Below, one piece after another: positions 51,992 through 63,110 of a stretch of DNA of 64,000 nucleotides. The first letter of the stretch is position 1, and every line of letters begins with the position of its first letter. The notes below the pieces were generated by a model, which had not been told where the DNA came from, ran no database searches, and worked only from the letters and a program-made list of their open reading frames with translations. The DNA comes from Sphingomonadales bacterium. Its GTDB lineage: Bacteria; Pseudomonadota; Alphaproteobacteria; Sphingomonadales; Sphingomonadaceae. The DNA lies in assembly GCA_016720115.1 (NCBI GenBank), contig JADJXT010000002.1:558001-622000 (forward strand). Reading direction: 5' to 3'. A program made the translations under genes and the position numbers.

Positions 51992-52687
51992 TCAACCGGG
52001 CTGGTCAAGAAATGGATCGGGGCGGGCAAATTCGGCCAGCTTTTCGGCGTCCGTGATTTGCACCGTATTGCCGGAAACAATGACGCCGTGCGTCGCCAGC
52101 ACGCCAAAGGCCCTTGAAAGATTCTCGGGTGTCATCCCCAACAGCGACGCGAGCGTGCGTTTTTCCACCGGCAGCTCAAACTGCACCGCTCCATCGCGTT
52201 CTCCGCTTTCCAGCAGGATGAAATTGCCAAGTCGCTCGACCGACTGCCGCAGCTTCATATCGCTCAGCGCGCGCACGAAATAGCGGAAACCGAACGCAAG
52301 TTCGTGCATCGCCCCGCGCATCAGTTCCCGGTCATTATCGATAGCATCGCGGATCAGCGGCGACGGGGTCATCAAAATGCGCGACGCGGTCAGCGTTCGT
52401 GCCGACATAAGATAAGGCTGATCGGTATAGGCTGCGGCCAGGATGAAGCTGCGCACCGGACGGATGATCGCCATCGTGGTCGCACGATCGGCATTACCGG
52501 TGAAAAGTTCGACCATGCCGTCGACCACGATGTGCAGGAAATCCGGTTTCTGCCCGGCATCGAACAGCTTCAGCGACGGCGGGAAAACTTGCAGAAAGGA
52601 TGCCGCAAAAATCTGCTCGCGCTGATCCGGATCCATTGAAGCAAATAACGGCAAGGCGGCAATTTCAGGCTTTTCTGCTGCGCGCAC
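51992..52687 (-). CDS. Crp/Fnr family regulator, Dnr/NnrR-like
   Basis: This 231-residue regulator has an N-terminal cyclic-nucleotide-like sensor domain and a C-terminal winged helix. The recognition segment TLASLLGMTPENLSRAFGVL holds the E-x2-SR residues that read TTGAT half-sites. It lacks the N-terminal cysteine cluster of FNR, which places it with the NO-responsive Dnr/NnrR group rather than oxygen-sensing FNR. It converges on the porin and lies upstream of narK. A perfect FNR-type box 42-55 bp before its start suggests autoregulation. Confidence 0.85.
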   Translation of the reverse strand: MRAAEKPEIAALPLFASMDPDQREQIFAASFLQVFPPSLKLFDAGQKPDFLHIVVDGMVELFTGNADRATTMAIIRPVRSFILAAAYTDQPYLMSARTLTASRILMTPSPLIRDAIDNDRELMRGAMHELAFGFRYFVRALSDMKLRQSVERLGNFILLESGERDGAVQFELPVEKRTLASLLGMTPENLSRAFGVLATHGVIVSGNTVQITDAEKLAEFARPDPFLDQPG

Positions 52688-52728
52688 GCATTTCCTCCGA
52701 ACTAGTTCAAAGGAATGTAAACTGCGAA

Positions 52729-52742
52729 TTGATAATTATCAA
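52729..52742. promoter_or_regulatory. FNR/Dnr-type box before the Crp/Fnr gene
   Basis: TTGATAATTATCAA is a perfect box inside a 16-bp palindrome (ATTGATAATTATCAAT). Its centre lies about 48 bp from the regulator's ATG, which suits a class II autoregulatory promoter starting near 52694. Confidence 0.8.
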
Positions 52743-52821
52743 TCAGACAAATGATAAATTTCAAAGCTGTTTTCGACCACGATCAGTCCAAGCCGATTTT
52801 GCATGCCATGCGCAAAGACAG

Positions 52822-52835
52822 TTGATCCACGTCAA
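52822..52835. promoter_or_regulatory. FNR/Dnr-type box before narK
   Basis: TTGATCCACGTCAA matches the TTGA-N6-TCAA dyad. Its centre lies 72 bp before the narK ATG, so a class II start would be near 52870. TGTAAG at 52847 is the only -10-like step and fits that geometry poorly. Confidence 0.75.
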
Positions 52836-52900
52836 CAACTTCCCCCTGTAAGGCTGCAAGTGGAAGCCACGTTTTTCGCCACTAGCAAAAGGGGCAAATC

Positions 52901-55615
52901 ATGGTTGAGACATCAGTTTCGCAAGGTCGGCAGCAAGGGGCGCTCTGGCTTAGCACATTGGCTTTCACAGCCTGTTTCGCGGTCTGGACGATCTTTGCGA
53001 TCATCGGGGTCGAGATAAAGGCCGAACTCGGCCTTAGCGATACGCAATTCGGCCTTCTGGTCGGCACACCGATTCTTACCGGTTCGCTGGTTCGTGTGTT
53101 TCTGGGCATCTGGACTGATCAATATGGCGGGAAACTGGTTTTCCCGCTGACCATGCTGGCCTCGGCGATCTCGACCTGGCTGCTTTCCATGGCTGACAGT
53201 TACGGGATGATGCTGCTTGCCGCCTTGGGCCTTGGCCTCGCAGGTGGCGGCTTTGCCGTGGGCGTCGCTTATGTCTCGAAATGGTTCCCGCAGGAAAAGC
53301 AGGGCACTGCGCTCGGCTTTTTCGGCATGGGCAATGTCGGTGCGGCGGTGACCAAATTCGTTGCGCCGTTCGTGATGGTGGCGATGGGCTGGACGGCGGT
53401 TGCGCAGATCTGGGCAGTCGGGCTTGGCATCATGGCGGTGCTGTTCTTCCTGTTTGCGAAGGACGACCCCGATCTGGCGGCACGGCGCGCAAGCGGTGCC
53501 AAGCCGAAGAGTCTGGCCGAACAGCTTGAGCCGCTCAGGCACCAGCAGGTCTGGCGCTTCTCGCTCTATTATTTCTTCGTCTTTGGTGCCTTTGTCGCAC
53601 TGGCCTTGTGGCTGCCCAAATATCTGAGCGAAGTGTACCACGTCGACATCAAGGTTGCCGGTATGCTCGCCGCCACTTTCTCGCTCTCGGCCAGCCTGTT
53701 CCGCGCCTATGGCGGGATGCTGTCGGACAAATATGGTGCGCGCAAGATCATGTATGCGACTTTCGGCGTGTCGATGCTGTGCCTGTTCATGCTCAGCTAT
53801 CCATCAACCGACTATGTGATCCATGGGGTGAAGGGCGACATCAGCTTTTCAACCTCGATGGGGCTGGTCCCCTTCATCATCACCATCTTCGTGCTCGGCT
53901 TCTTCATGTCGCTGGGCAAGGCTGCGGTCTATAAGCATATCCCCGTTTATTATCCGGAGCATGTCGGCTCGGTAGGCGGCATGGTCGGCATGGTCGGCGG
54001 CCTGGGCGGCTTCGTGCTCCCCATCGTCTTCGGTGTGGTCAGCGACCTTACCAACATCTGGACAAGCTGTTTCATGGTGCTGTTTGCACTGGTCGGCATC
54101 GCGCTGCTGTGGATGCACATGGCGATCCGCCAGATGGAACAGAAGGCCAGCGGCATCGATGCGCGCAGCCTGCCGCAATTCCCCGAAATGGCGGAACTGC
54201 ACGATCCTGCAAAACACGAAACAGGCGGCACGCGCATACTCGACGAATGGAAGCCCGAGGATCGCAGTTTCTGGGAATCGACCGGCGAACGCATCGCGCG
54301 GCGCAACCTCTACATCTCGATCCCGGCGCTCCTCCTCGCCTTTTCGGTGTGGATGGTCTGGTCGATGGTGGTTGCAAAACTGCCTTTGATCGGCTTCGAA
54401 TATACCACCGACCAGCTGTTCTGGCTGGCGGCATTGCCGGGCCTTTCGGGCGCAACGTTCAGGATATTCTACAGCTTCATGGTGCCGATTTTCGGGGGTC
54501 GTCTCTGGACGACGCTCAGCACCGCATCGCTGCTGATCCCGGCTTTCGGTATCGGCTACGCCGTGCAGAACCCCGATACGCCCTATGTGATCTTCCTGGT
54601 GCTGGCGCTGCTCTGCGGCTTTGGCGGCGGCAATTTCGCCTCGTCGATGTCGAACATCAGCTTCTTCTTCCCCAAGGCCCAAAAGGGCAATGCGATGGCG
54701 CTCAATGCCGGGCTCGGCAATCTGGGCGTGTCGGTGATGCAGTTCATCATCCCTCTGGTGATTACCGCCAGCGTATTCGGCGCGATGGGTGGCGATCCGC
54801 TTCCCAACAAGGAAGGCGGCGAGTTGTGGCTGCAGAATGCAGGCTTCATCTGGGTGCCCTTCATCATGGCCTCGGCGCTGCTCGCCTGGTTCGGGATGAA
54901 CGACATTGCCGATGCCAAGGCCAGCTTTGCCGAACAGGCGGTGATCTTCCAGCGCAAGCATAACTGGCTGATGTGCTGGCTCTACACCGGCACCTTCGGC
55001 TCGTTCATTGGCTTCTCCGCCGGTCTGCCGCTGCTCGCCAAGCACCAGTTCCCCGATATCGACGTGCTGAAATTCGTCTTCCTCGGTCCGCTGGTCGGTG
55101 CGATCAGCCGCGCGGCCACCGGCTGGGTTTCAGACCGGTGGGGCGGCGGACGCGTCACCTTCTGGGTGTTCGTCTTCATGATGATCGGCGTCACAGGGGT
55201 GATGTATTTCCTCCAGGCCGGGAACTGGTGGGGCTTCCTCGGTGCCTTCATCTTCATGTTCTTCGTGACAGGCGTGGGCAATGCGTCGACCTTCCAGATG
55301 ATCCCCAACATCATGCGCAGCGAAATCCCGCGCCTGATGCCCAAGCTGAGCCGCCCCGAACAGGTGCGGCAGGCGGAGAAGGAATCGGCGGCCATAGTCG
55401 GCTTCACCTCTGCAATCGCTGCCTATGGTGCCTTCTTCATCCCGAAGAGCTTTGGCAGTGCAATTGCGGCGACCGGATCGCCAATGGCGGCGCTGATCGG
55501 TTTCCTGATCTTCTACGCCAGCTGCGCCGCTCTCACCTGGTTCGTCTATACGCGACCGGGCGGGCTTCTCCATTCCATCGAACGCGCACCCAGCGCGAAA
55601 CTTGCTGCCGCTTGA
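52901..55615 (+). CDS. narK: Fused NarK1-NarK2 nitrate/nitrite transporter
   Basis: This 904-residue protein joins two 12-helix NarK transporters. The first half (about 15-430) resembles NarK1 (nitrate/proton symport). It contains LLVGTPILTGSLVRVFLGIW and the nitrate signature region FFGMGNVGAAVTKFVAPFVM. A hydrophilic linker of about 45 residues leads to the second half (about 475-890), resembling NarK2 (nitrate/nitrite exchange), with GLSGATFRIFYSFMVPIFGG, GNFASSMSNISFFFPKAQKG and NAGLGNLGVSVMQFIIPLVI. Such fusions are known from Paracoccus. It precedes narG by 13 bp and an FNR-type box lies upstream. Together the halves would import nitrate and export nitrite. Confidence 0.93.
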   Translation: MVETSVSQGRQQGALWLSTLAFTACFAVWTIFAIIGVEIKAELGLSDTQFGLLVGTPILTGSLVRVFLGIWTDQYGGKLVFPLTMLASAISTWLLSMADSYGMMLLAALGLGLAGGGFAVGVAYVSKWFPQEKQGTALGFFGMGNVGAAVTKFVAPFVMVAMGWTAVAQIWAVGLGIMAVLFFLFAKDDPDLAARRASGAKPKSLAEQLEPLRHQQVWRFSLYYFFVFGAFVALALWLPKYLSEVYHVDIKVAGMLAATFSLSASLFRAYGGMLSDKYGARKIMYATFGVSMLCLFMLSYPSTDYVIHGVKGDISFSTSMGLVPFIITIFVLGFFMSLGKAAVYKHIPVYYPEHVGSVGGMVGMVGGLGGFVLPIVFGVVSDLTNIWTSCFMVLFALVGIALLWMHMAIRQMEQKASGIDARSLPQFPEMAELHDPAKHETGGTRILDEWKPEDRSFWESTGERIARRNLYISIPALLLAFSVWMVWSMVVAKLPLIGFEYTTDQLFWLAALPGLSGATFRIFYSFMVPIFGGRLWTTLSTASLLIPAFGIGYAVQNPDTPYVIFLVLALLCGFGGGNFASSMSNISFFFPKAQKGNAMALNAGLGNLGVSVMQFIIPLVITASVFGAMGGDPLPNKEGGELWLQNAGFIWVPFIMASALLAWFGMNDIADAKASFAEQAVIFQRKHNWLMCWLYTGTFGSFIGFSAGLPLLAKHQFPDIDVLKFVFLGPLVGAISRAATGWVSDRWGGGRVTFWVFVFMMIGVTGVMYFLQAGNWWGFLGAFIFMFFVTGVGNASTFQMIPNIMRSEIPRLMPKLSRPEQVRQAEKESAAIVGFTSAIAAYGAFFIPKSFGSAIAATGSPMAALIGFLIFYASCAALTWFVYTRPGGLLHSIERAPSAKLAAA

Positions 55616-55628
55616 AAGGGCCTGATTC

Positions 55629-58600
55629 ATGAGCCAACTCCTCGACCGCCTGACCTTCTTCAACCGGAAGCGTGAGAAATTCTCGGACGGCCACGGCGTC
55701 ACCACCAGTGAGGCGCGCGACTGGGAAGACGGCTATCGCAAGCGGTGGCAGCACGACAAGATCGTGCGCTCGACCCATGGCGTGAACTGTACCGGCAGCT
55801 GTTCGTGGAAGATCTACGTCAAGGGCGGGATCATCACCTGGGAGACGCAGCAGACCGACTATCCGCGTACCCGGCCCGAATTGCCCAACCACGAACCGCG
55901 CGGCTGCCCGCGCGGGGCGAGCTACAGCTGGTACATCTATTCGGCGCAGCGGCTGAAATATCCGCTCATCCGCTCGCGTCTCGTCCGCCTGTGGCGCGAA
56001 GCGCGGCAGACGATGAGCCCGATTGCGGCGTGGACCTCGATCGTCGAGGATGACAAGAAGCGCAAAAGCTATACCGCGATCCGCGGGCATGGCGGTTTCG
56101 TGCGCGCGCATTGGGACGAGGTGACCGAAATCATCGCCGCCGCCAACGCCTATACGGCAAAGAAATATGGCCCCGACCGGATCATCGGCTTCTCGCCCAT
56201 CCCGGCGATGTCGATGGTCAGCTATGCGGCGGGTTCGCGCTATCTGTCGCTTCTGGGCGGCACCTGCATGTCCTTCTACGACTGGTATTGCGACCTGCCG
56301 CCTTCCTCGCCGATGACGTGGGGCGAGCAGACCGACGTGCCCGAAAGCGCCGACTGGTATAATGCCGGTTTCCTGATGATGTGGGGATCGAACGTGCCAC
56401 AGACGCGTACCCCCGACGCGCATTTCATGACCGAGGCGCGCTATCGCGGCACCAAGGTGGCGGTGGTTTCGCCCGATTATGCCGAAGCGACCAAATTCGC
56501 CGATCTCTGGCTCAATCCCAAACAGGGCACCGATGCGGCGCTGGCGATGGCGATCGGCCATGTCATCCTGCGTGAATATCATCTCGACCGGCAGGTTGAG
56601 TATTTTGACGATTATTGCCGTCGCTACACCGATTTCCCGATGCTCGTCCGGCTGGTCGAGAAGGACGGGGCCTATGTGCCCGAACGGATGCTCCGCGCGT
56701 CCGACCTCAAGGGCAATCTGGGCGAGAAGAACAATCCCGAGTGGAAAACGGTTGCGATTGACGATGCCAGCGGCAAGCTGGTGACGCCGCTCGGTTCGGC
56801 CGGATTCCGCTGGGGCGAGCAAGGCAAATGGAATCTGGAGGAAAAGGACGGCAAGGGCAGCGACGTCAAGCTACGCACGACCTTCATCCTCGATCAGGAT
56901 CGCGACGATGTACTCGACGTTGCCTTCCCCTATTTCGGCAATCGCGAGCATGACCATTTCAAGGGCACCGATCATCCCGATGTGCTGAACCGCCGCGTTC
57001 CGGTGCGGCAGATCGCGACGACGGAAGGCAAGGCGTTCGTCGCCACGGTGTTCGATCTGTTCTGTGCCAATTACGGCCTAGATCGCGGGCTGGGCGGGGA
57101 GCATGTCAGCAACGATTATGCCGACAACATTCCCTATACACCTGCCTGGGCCGAACGGATAACCGGCGTTCCGGCGGAGCAGATCATCACGGTTGCGCGC
57201 GAATTCGCGACCAATGCCGAAAAGACCAAGGGCAAGTCGATGGTCATCCTGGGGGCCGGTCTCAACCACTGGTACCATATGGACATGAACTATCGCGGCA
57301 TCATCAACATGCTGGTGATGTGCGGTTGTATCGGCCAATCGGGCGGCGGCTGGTCGCATTATGTGGGTCAGGAAAAACTGCGCCCGCAGACCGGCTGGCA
57401 ACCCTTGGCGTTCGCGCTCGACTGGGCCCGTCCGCCGCGGCACATGAATTCGACCAGTTTCTTCTACGCGCACACCGACCAGTGGCGCTATGAAACGCTC
57501 GACGTCGATGAAATCCTCTCGCCGACAGCGCCCGACGGCGACTGGTCGGGTTCGCTGATCGACTATAATGTCCGCGCCGAACGCATGGGCTGGTTGCCCA
57601 GTGCGCCGCAACTCAAGACCAATCCGCTGGAAATTGCCAAAGCCGCCAAGGCGGCCGGCATGGAACCCAAGGACTATGTCGCCGCAGGGCTCAAAACGGG
57701 TGAACTCGAACTGTCCTGCAACGATCCGGACGATCCGGCCAACTGGCCGCGCAACATGTTCGTCTGGCGTTCGAACCTGCTCGGCTCCTCGGGCAAGGGC
57801 CACGAATATTTCCTCAAGCATCTGCTCGGCACGCAGCATGGCGTGCAGGGCAAGGATCTGGGCGAAACCGGCGCACAAAAGCCGCAGGATGTGGTCTGGC
57901 ATGACGACGCACCGCAGGGCAAACTCGACCTGCTCGTCACCCTCGATTTCCGCATGTCGACGACCTGCGTCTATTCGGACATCGTGCTGCCGACTGCGAG
58001 CTGGTACGAGAAAGACGATCTCAACACGTCGGACATGCACCCCTTCATCCATCCGCTTTCGGCGGCGGTCGATCCGGTCTGGGAATCGAAATCGGATTGG
58101 GAAATCTACAAGGCCATCGCGAAGAAATTTTCCGAGGTGGCACCCGAAATCCTTGGCGTCGAAGAGGATGTCGTGCTGACGCCGATCCTGCACGACACGC
58201 CGGGCGAAATCGCGCAGCCTTTCGATGTCGAGGATTGGGGCAAGGGCCAGACGCTGCCAATTCCCGGCAAGACCATGCCCAATGTGGCGGTCGTCACCCG
58301 CGATTATCCGGACGTCTACAAGCGCTTCACCGCGCTCGGGCCGCTGATGGAAATGATCGGCAACGGCGGCAAGGGTATCAGCTGGAACACCGAACATGAA
58401 GTCGACCTGTTGCGGCGTCTCAACGGCGAAGTTCTCGATGAAGGCACCTCGAAAGGCATGGCGAAGATCGACAGCGCCATCGACGCTGCCGAAGTGATCC
58501 TCAGCCTCGCGCCAGAAACCAATGGCGAGGTTGCGGTCAAGGCATGGGCCGCCCTGTCGAAGAATACAGGCCGCGACCACACCCATCTGGCCTTGCCCAA

Positions 58601-59362
58601 GGAAGAAGAGAAAATCCGTTTCCGCGACATTCAGGCGCAGCCGCGCAAGATCATTTCTTCCCCGACCTGGTCGGGGCTGGAAAGCGAGCATGTCTGCTAC
58701 AATGCCGGCTACACCAACGTCCACGAACTGATCCCCTGGCGCACGCTGACCGGCCGTCAGCAGCTCTATCAGGATCACAAATGGATGCTGGCCTTTGGCG
58801 AGGGCTTCTGCGTCTATCGCCCGCCCATCGACACCAAGGCGGTCAAGCCGATGCTCGACGAAGCGAAGGACGCGCCGCATGTGATCCTGAACTTCATCAC
58901 CCCGCACCAGAAATGGGGCATCCACTCGACCTATACCGACAATCTGCTGATGCTCACGCTGTCGCGCGGCGGGCCGATCGTCTGGATGAGTGAGATCGAT
59001 GCCGCCAAGGCCGGGCTGGTCGACAATGACTGGGTGGAAACATTCAATTCCAACGGTGCCCTGGTCGCCCGCGTCGTCGTTTCGCAGCGCATGAAGGAAG
59101 GCACGCTCTTCATGTATCATGCGCAGGAAAAGATCGTGAATGTGCCCGGATCGCCGCTCACCGGCCAGCGCGGTGGCATCCACAATTCGGTGACCCGCGC
59201 GATCCTGAAACCCACCCACATGATCGGCGGCTATGTGCAGCAGAGCTACGGCTTCAACTATTACGGCACCGTCGGTTCCAACCGCGATGAATATGTCATC
59301 GTGCGCAAATTGCAGAAAGTCGACTGGCTCGAAGGCCCGGCGACCCATTTGGAGGCAGCAGA

Positions 59363-59366
<4 letters not shown>
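55629..59366 (+). CDS. narG: Respiratory nitrate reductase alpha subunit
   Basis: NarG carries the molybdenum bis-MGD centre that reduces nitrate to nitrite on the cytoplasmic face. The 1245-residue protein has the FS0 cluster motif H50-x3-C54-x3-C58-x34-C93, and D222 in SFYDWYCDLPPSS, the Mo-ligating Asp position known from E. coli NarG. Other strong family segments are MTWGEQTDVPESADWYNAGF and KVAVVSPDYAEATKFADLWL. The size and lack of a twin-arginine signal fit the membrane-bound NarG rather than periplasmic NapA. It overlaps narH by ATGA. Confidence 0.97.
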
Positions 59367-60885
<1,519 letters not shown>

Positions 60886-60886
<1 letters not shown>

Positions 60887-61599
60887 TGGGCACGATTACC
60901 TTGCGCGCGCTTTCCGCGTTGCTCCACTATCCTGACGCCGATTTGCGCGCTGCCGTGCCGGAAATCCGTCGCGTGCTGCTGCGCGAACAGATCGTCAGCG
61001 AAAAGCAGATGCTGCGTCTTGAGCCCCTGCTCTTTCGGCTGACCGGCGGCGACCTGATTTCGCTGCAGGAGCATTATGTCGAAACCTTCGACCGGGGCCG
61101 GTCACACAGCCTACACCTGTTCGAGCATGTCCATGGCGAGAGCCGGGACCGCGGGCAGGCCATGGTCGACCTGCGCGAACGCTATGTCGCGGCGGGCCTC
61201 GATCCGGCGAGCAACGAACTGCCCGATTATCTGCCGCTGTTCCTCGAATATTGCTCGACCCTGCCGCGCGAGGAAGCGCTGGCCGAGCTTGCGGAACCCG
61301 GCGCGATCATCGCAACACTGGCCGACCGGCTGGAGGCGCGTGGAACCGACTATGCAGGGTTGCTGGCGATCCTGCGCGACCTTTCGGGCGGCCAGAGCGT
61401 CGCGCCCGAAGACATGATTGCGGTTGAGGATCCCGACGATCTGGAAGCCCTTGATGCCGCATGGGAGGAAGAGCAGATCACCTTTGGCGCGATGGCACCG
61501 GCTGCCCCCGATGCAGCGGCTGCCTGCCCGCAAGTGCAGGCGATGGTGACCCGGATGCTCGAACCCGCCCCAACCCCCTCTTCGGCAAGGAGCCTGTGA
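60886..61599 (+). CDS. narJ: Nitrate reductase assembly chaperone NarJ
   Basis: NarJ binds apo-NarG and ensures Mo-cofactor insertion before docking to NarI. The 237-residue, mostly helical protein begins MGTITLRALSALLHYPDADL. It contains the NarJ/TorD signature region LQEHYVETFDRGRSHSLHLF, EHVHGESRDRGQAMVDL and LPDYLPLFLEYCSTL. The ATG at 60886 overlaps the narH stop as TGATG. A longer frame upstream is an artefact of the overlap. Confidence 0.95.
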
Positions 61600-61600
61600 G

Positions 61601-62305
61601 ATGGCCGATTTTCTGAACCATATGCTGTTTGGCATCTACCCTTATGTCGCGCTGGCCGTGCTCGCACTGGGCTCGATTATCCGCTACGATCGCGAACCCT
61701 ATAGCTGGCGCTCGGGTTCGAGCCAGCTTTTGCGGCGCAGGCAATTGATGTGGGGTTCCGTGCTGTTCCATGCCGGTGTGCTCGTCATTTTCTTCGGGCA
61801 TCTGGGCGGTCTGTTGACGCCGATCATTATCTTCGACACGCTCGGTATTCCGCACGGCGCAAAGCAGGTGATGGCAATCATTGTCGGCGGCGTGGCCGGT
61901 ATTCTTGCCTTTGCCGGTGCCACTTTGCTGCTCCACCGTCGCCTGGTCGATCCGCGCATTCGCAATACTTCGAGCTTTAGCGACATCATGATCCTTGCCC
62001 TGCTCTGGCTGCAACTGGCGCTGGGCCTTGGCACCATCCCCGTTTCGATGGATCATCTCGACGGGCATGAAATGGTGAAGTTCATGAACTGGGCGCAGGG
62101 TATTTTCACCTTCCAGGGTGATGCGTCTTCCTATGTCGCAGACGCCCACATCATCTTCAAACTGCACTTGTTCCTGGGCCTGACCATCCTGTTGCTCTTC
62201 CCCTTCACGCGGCTGGTCCACATGCTGTCGGCGCCGATCCGCTATGTCTGGCGGCCCGGCTATCAGGTGGTGCGTTCGCGCAAATTGGGGGTGCGTCATG
62301 GCTGA
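61601..62305 (+). CDS. narI: Respiratory nitrate reductase gamma subunit
   Basis: NarI is the dihaem cytochrome b anchor that oxidises quinol at the membrane. The 234-residue protein has five helices. The first starts HMLFGIYPYVALAVLALGSI. The haem-ligating histidines are likely in LFHAGVLVIFFGHLGGLLT and in the last segments DAHIIFKLHLFLGLTILLLF and RLVHMLSAPIRYVWRPGYQV. It starts 1 bp after the narJ stop and overlaps ppiC by 8 bp. Confidence 0.96.
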   Translation: MADFLNHMLFGIYPYVALAVLALGSIIRYDREPYSWRSGSSQLLRRRQLMWGSVLFHAGVLVIFFGHLGGLLTPIIIFDTLGIPHGAKQVMAIIVGGVAGILAFAGATLLLHRRLVDPRIRNTSSFSDIMILALLWLQLALGLGTIPVSMDHLDGHEMVKFMNWAQGIFTFQGDASSYVADAHIIFKLHLFLGLTILLLFPFTRLVHMLSAPIRYVWRPGYQVVRSRKLGVRHG

Positions 62306-63110
62306 GGTGCTCGAACATCCACCGGTGACGGTGAACGGTAACGAAATCAGTGCCGCTGCCATCGCCGCAGAAGTGCAGAACCACCCCGCTCCGGATGCCG
62401 ATACAGCTTGGGAGGGTGCGGCGCGGGCGCTGGTTTTCCGCCAGTTGTTGCTCGACGAAGCCGACCGGCTGGAGATCATGAGCGTCGGGCTGGTCGACGC
62501 CGAAGGCCGCAAGCTGGCGGACGAGGATGCCCGGATCGAAGCGTTGCTCGAACAGGAGGTTCGCAGCCCGCACGCCGATGATGCAACTATCCTGCGCTTT
62601 TACGAGCGTCATGCCGATCGCTTCACGTCGCCCACTTTGGTCGAGGCGGAACATATCCTCTTCTCTGCATCGCCCGACGATGATCTGGCCTATGGGCTGG
62701 CAACCGGCGATGCGCGCATGGCGATACGGGCGCTGAAGGCCGAGCCGGGGCGTTTTGCAGAACTGGCACTCAAGCATTCGGCTTGCCCGTCAAAGGAACA
62801 AGGCGGCAATCTGGGCCAGATCGGGCCGGGGCAGACCGTCAAAGAGTTTGAGGATGTGCTGTTCGGCCTTGGCGAGGGCGAACTGCATCCCGACCCGGTG
62901 AAGACGCGCTTCGGCGTCCATGTCATCCGCGCAGGTCGCCGCGCGACAGGCGAACAGATGCCGCTGGAACTGGTGCGCGACAAGATCGCCCAATATCTGG
63001 AGGAAGCGAGCTGGCGCCGGGCGGTCACGCAATATCTGACGATCCTGGCATCGCAGGCAAAGGTTGAGGGCATCGATATCGGGGGAGCCGACGGCCCGCT
63101 TGTGCAATGA
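62298..63110 (+). CDS. Parvulin-type peptidyl-prolyl isomerase in the nar operon
   Basis: This 270-residue protein has a parvulin (PpiC/NifM-like) domain at about residues 125-225. It shows LVEAEHILFSASPDDDLAYG, FAELALKHSACPSKEQGGNL and GQIGPGQTVKEFEDVLFGLG, with FGVHVIRAGRR at the end. No signal peptide is seen, so it should be cytoplasmic and may help fold nitrate reductase subunits. The gene order narI-ppiC-moaA is the same as I recall from Pseudomonas nar operons. The start ATG at 62298 overlaps narI by 8 bp. Confidence 0.88.
   Translation: MAEVLEHPPVTVNGNEISAAAIAAEVQNHPAPDADTAWEGAARALVFRQLLLDEADRLEIMSVGLVDAEGRKLADEDARIEALLEQEVRSPHADDATILRFYERHADRFTSPTLVEAEHILFSASPDDDLAYGLATGDARMAIRALKAEPGRFAELALKHSACPSKEQGGNLGQIGPGQTVKEFEDVLFGLGEGELHPDPVKTRFGVHVIRAGRRATGEQMPLELVRDKIAQYLEEASWRRAVTQYLTILASQAKVEGIDIGGADGPLVQ

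Noticed and set aside
52750..52763. ATGATAAATTTCAA as a further FNR box
   Set aside because: It departs from the consensus in both half-sites.
53849..55045. Minus-strand ORF of 398 residues
   Set aside because: It is antisense to the narK fusion and has a shadow-like, Arg/His/Ala-rich composition.
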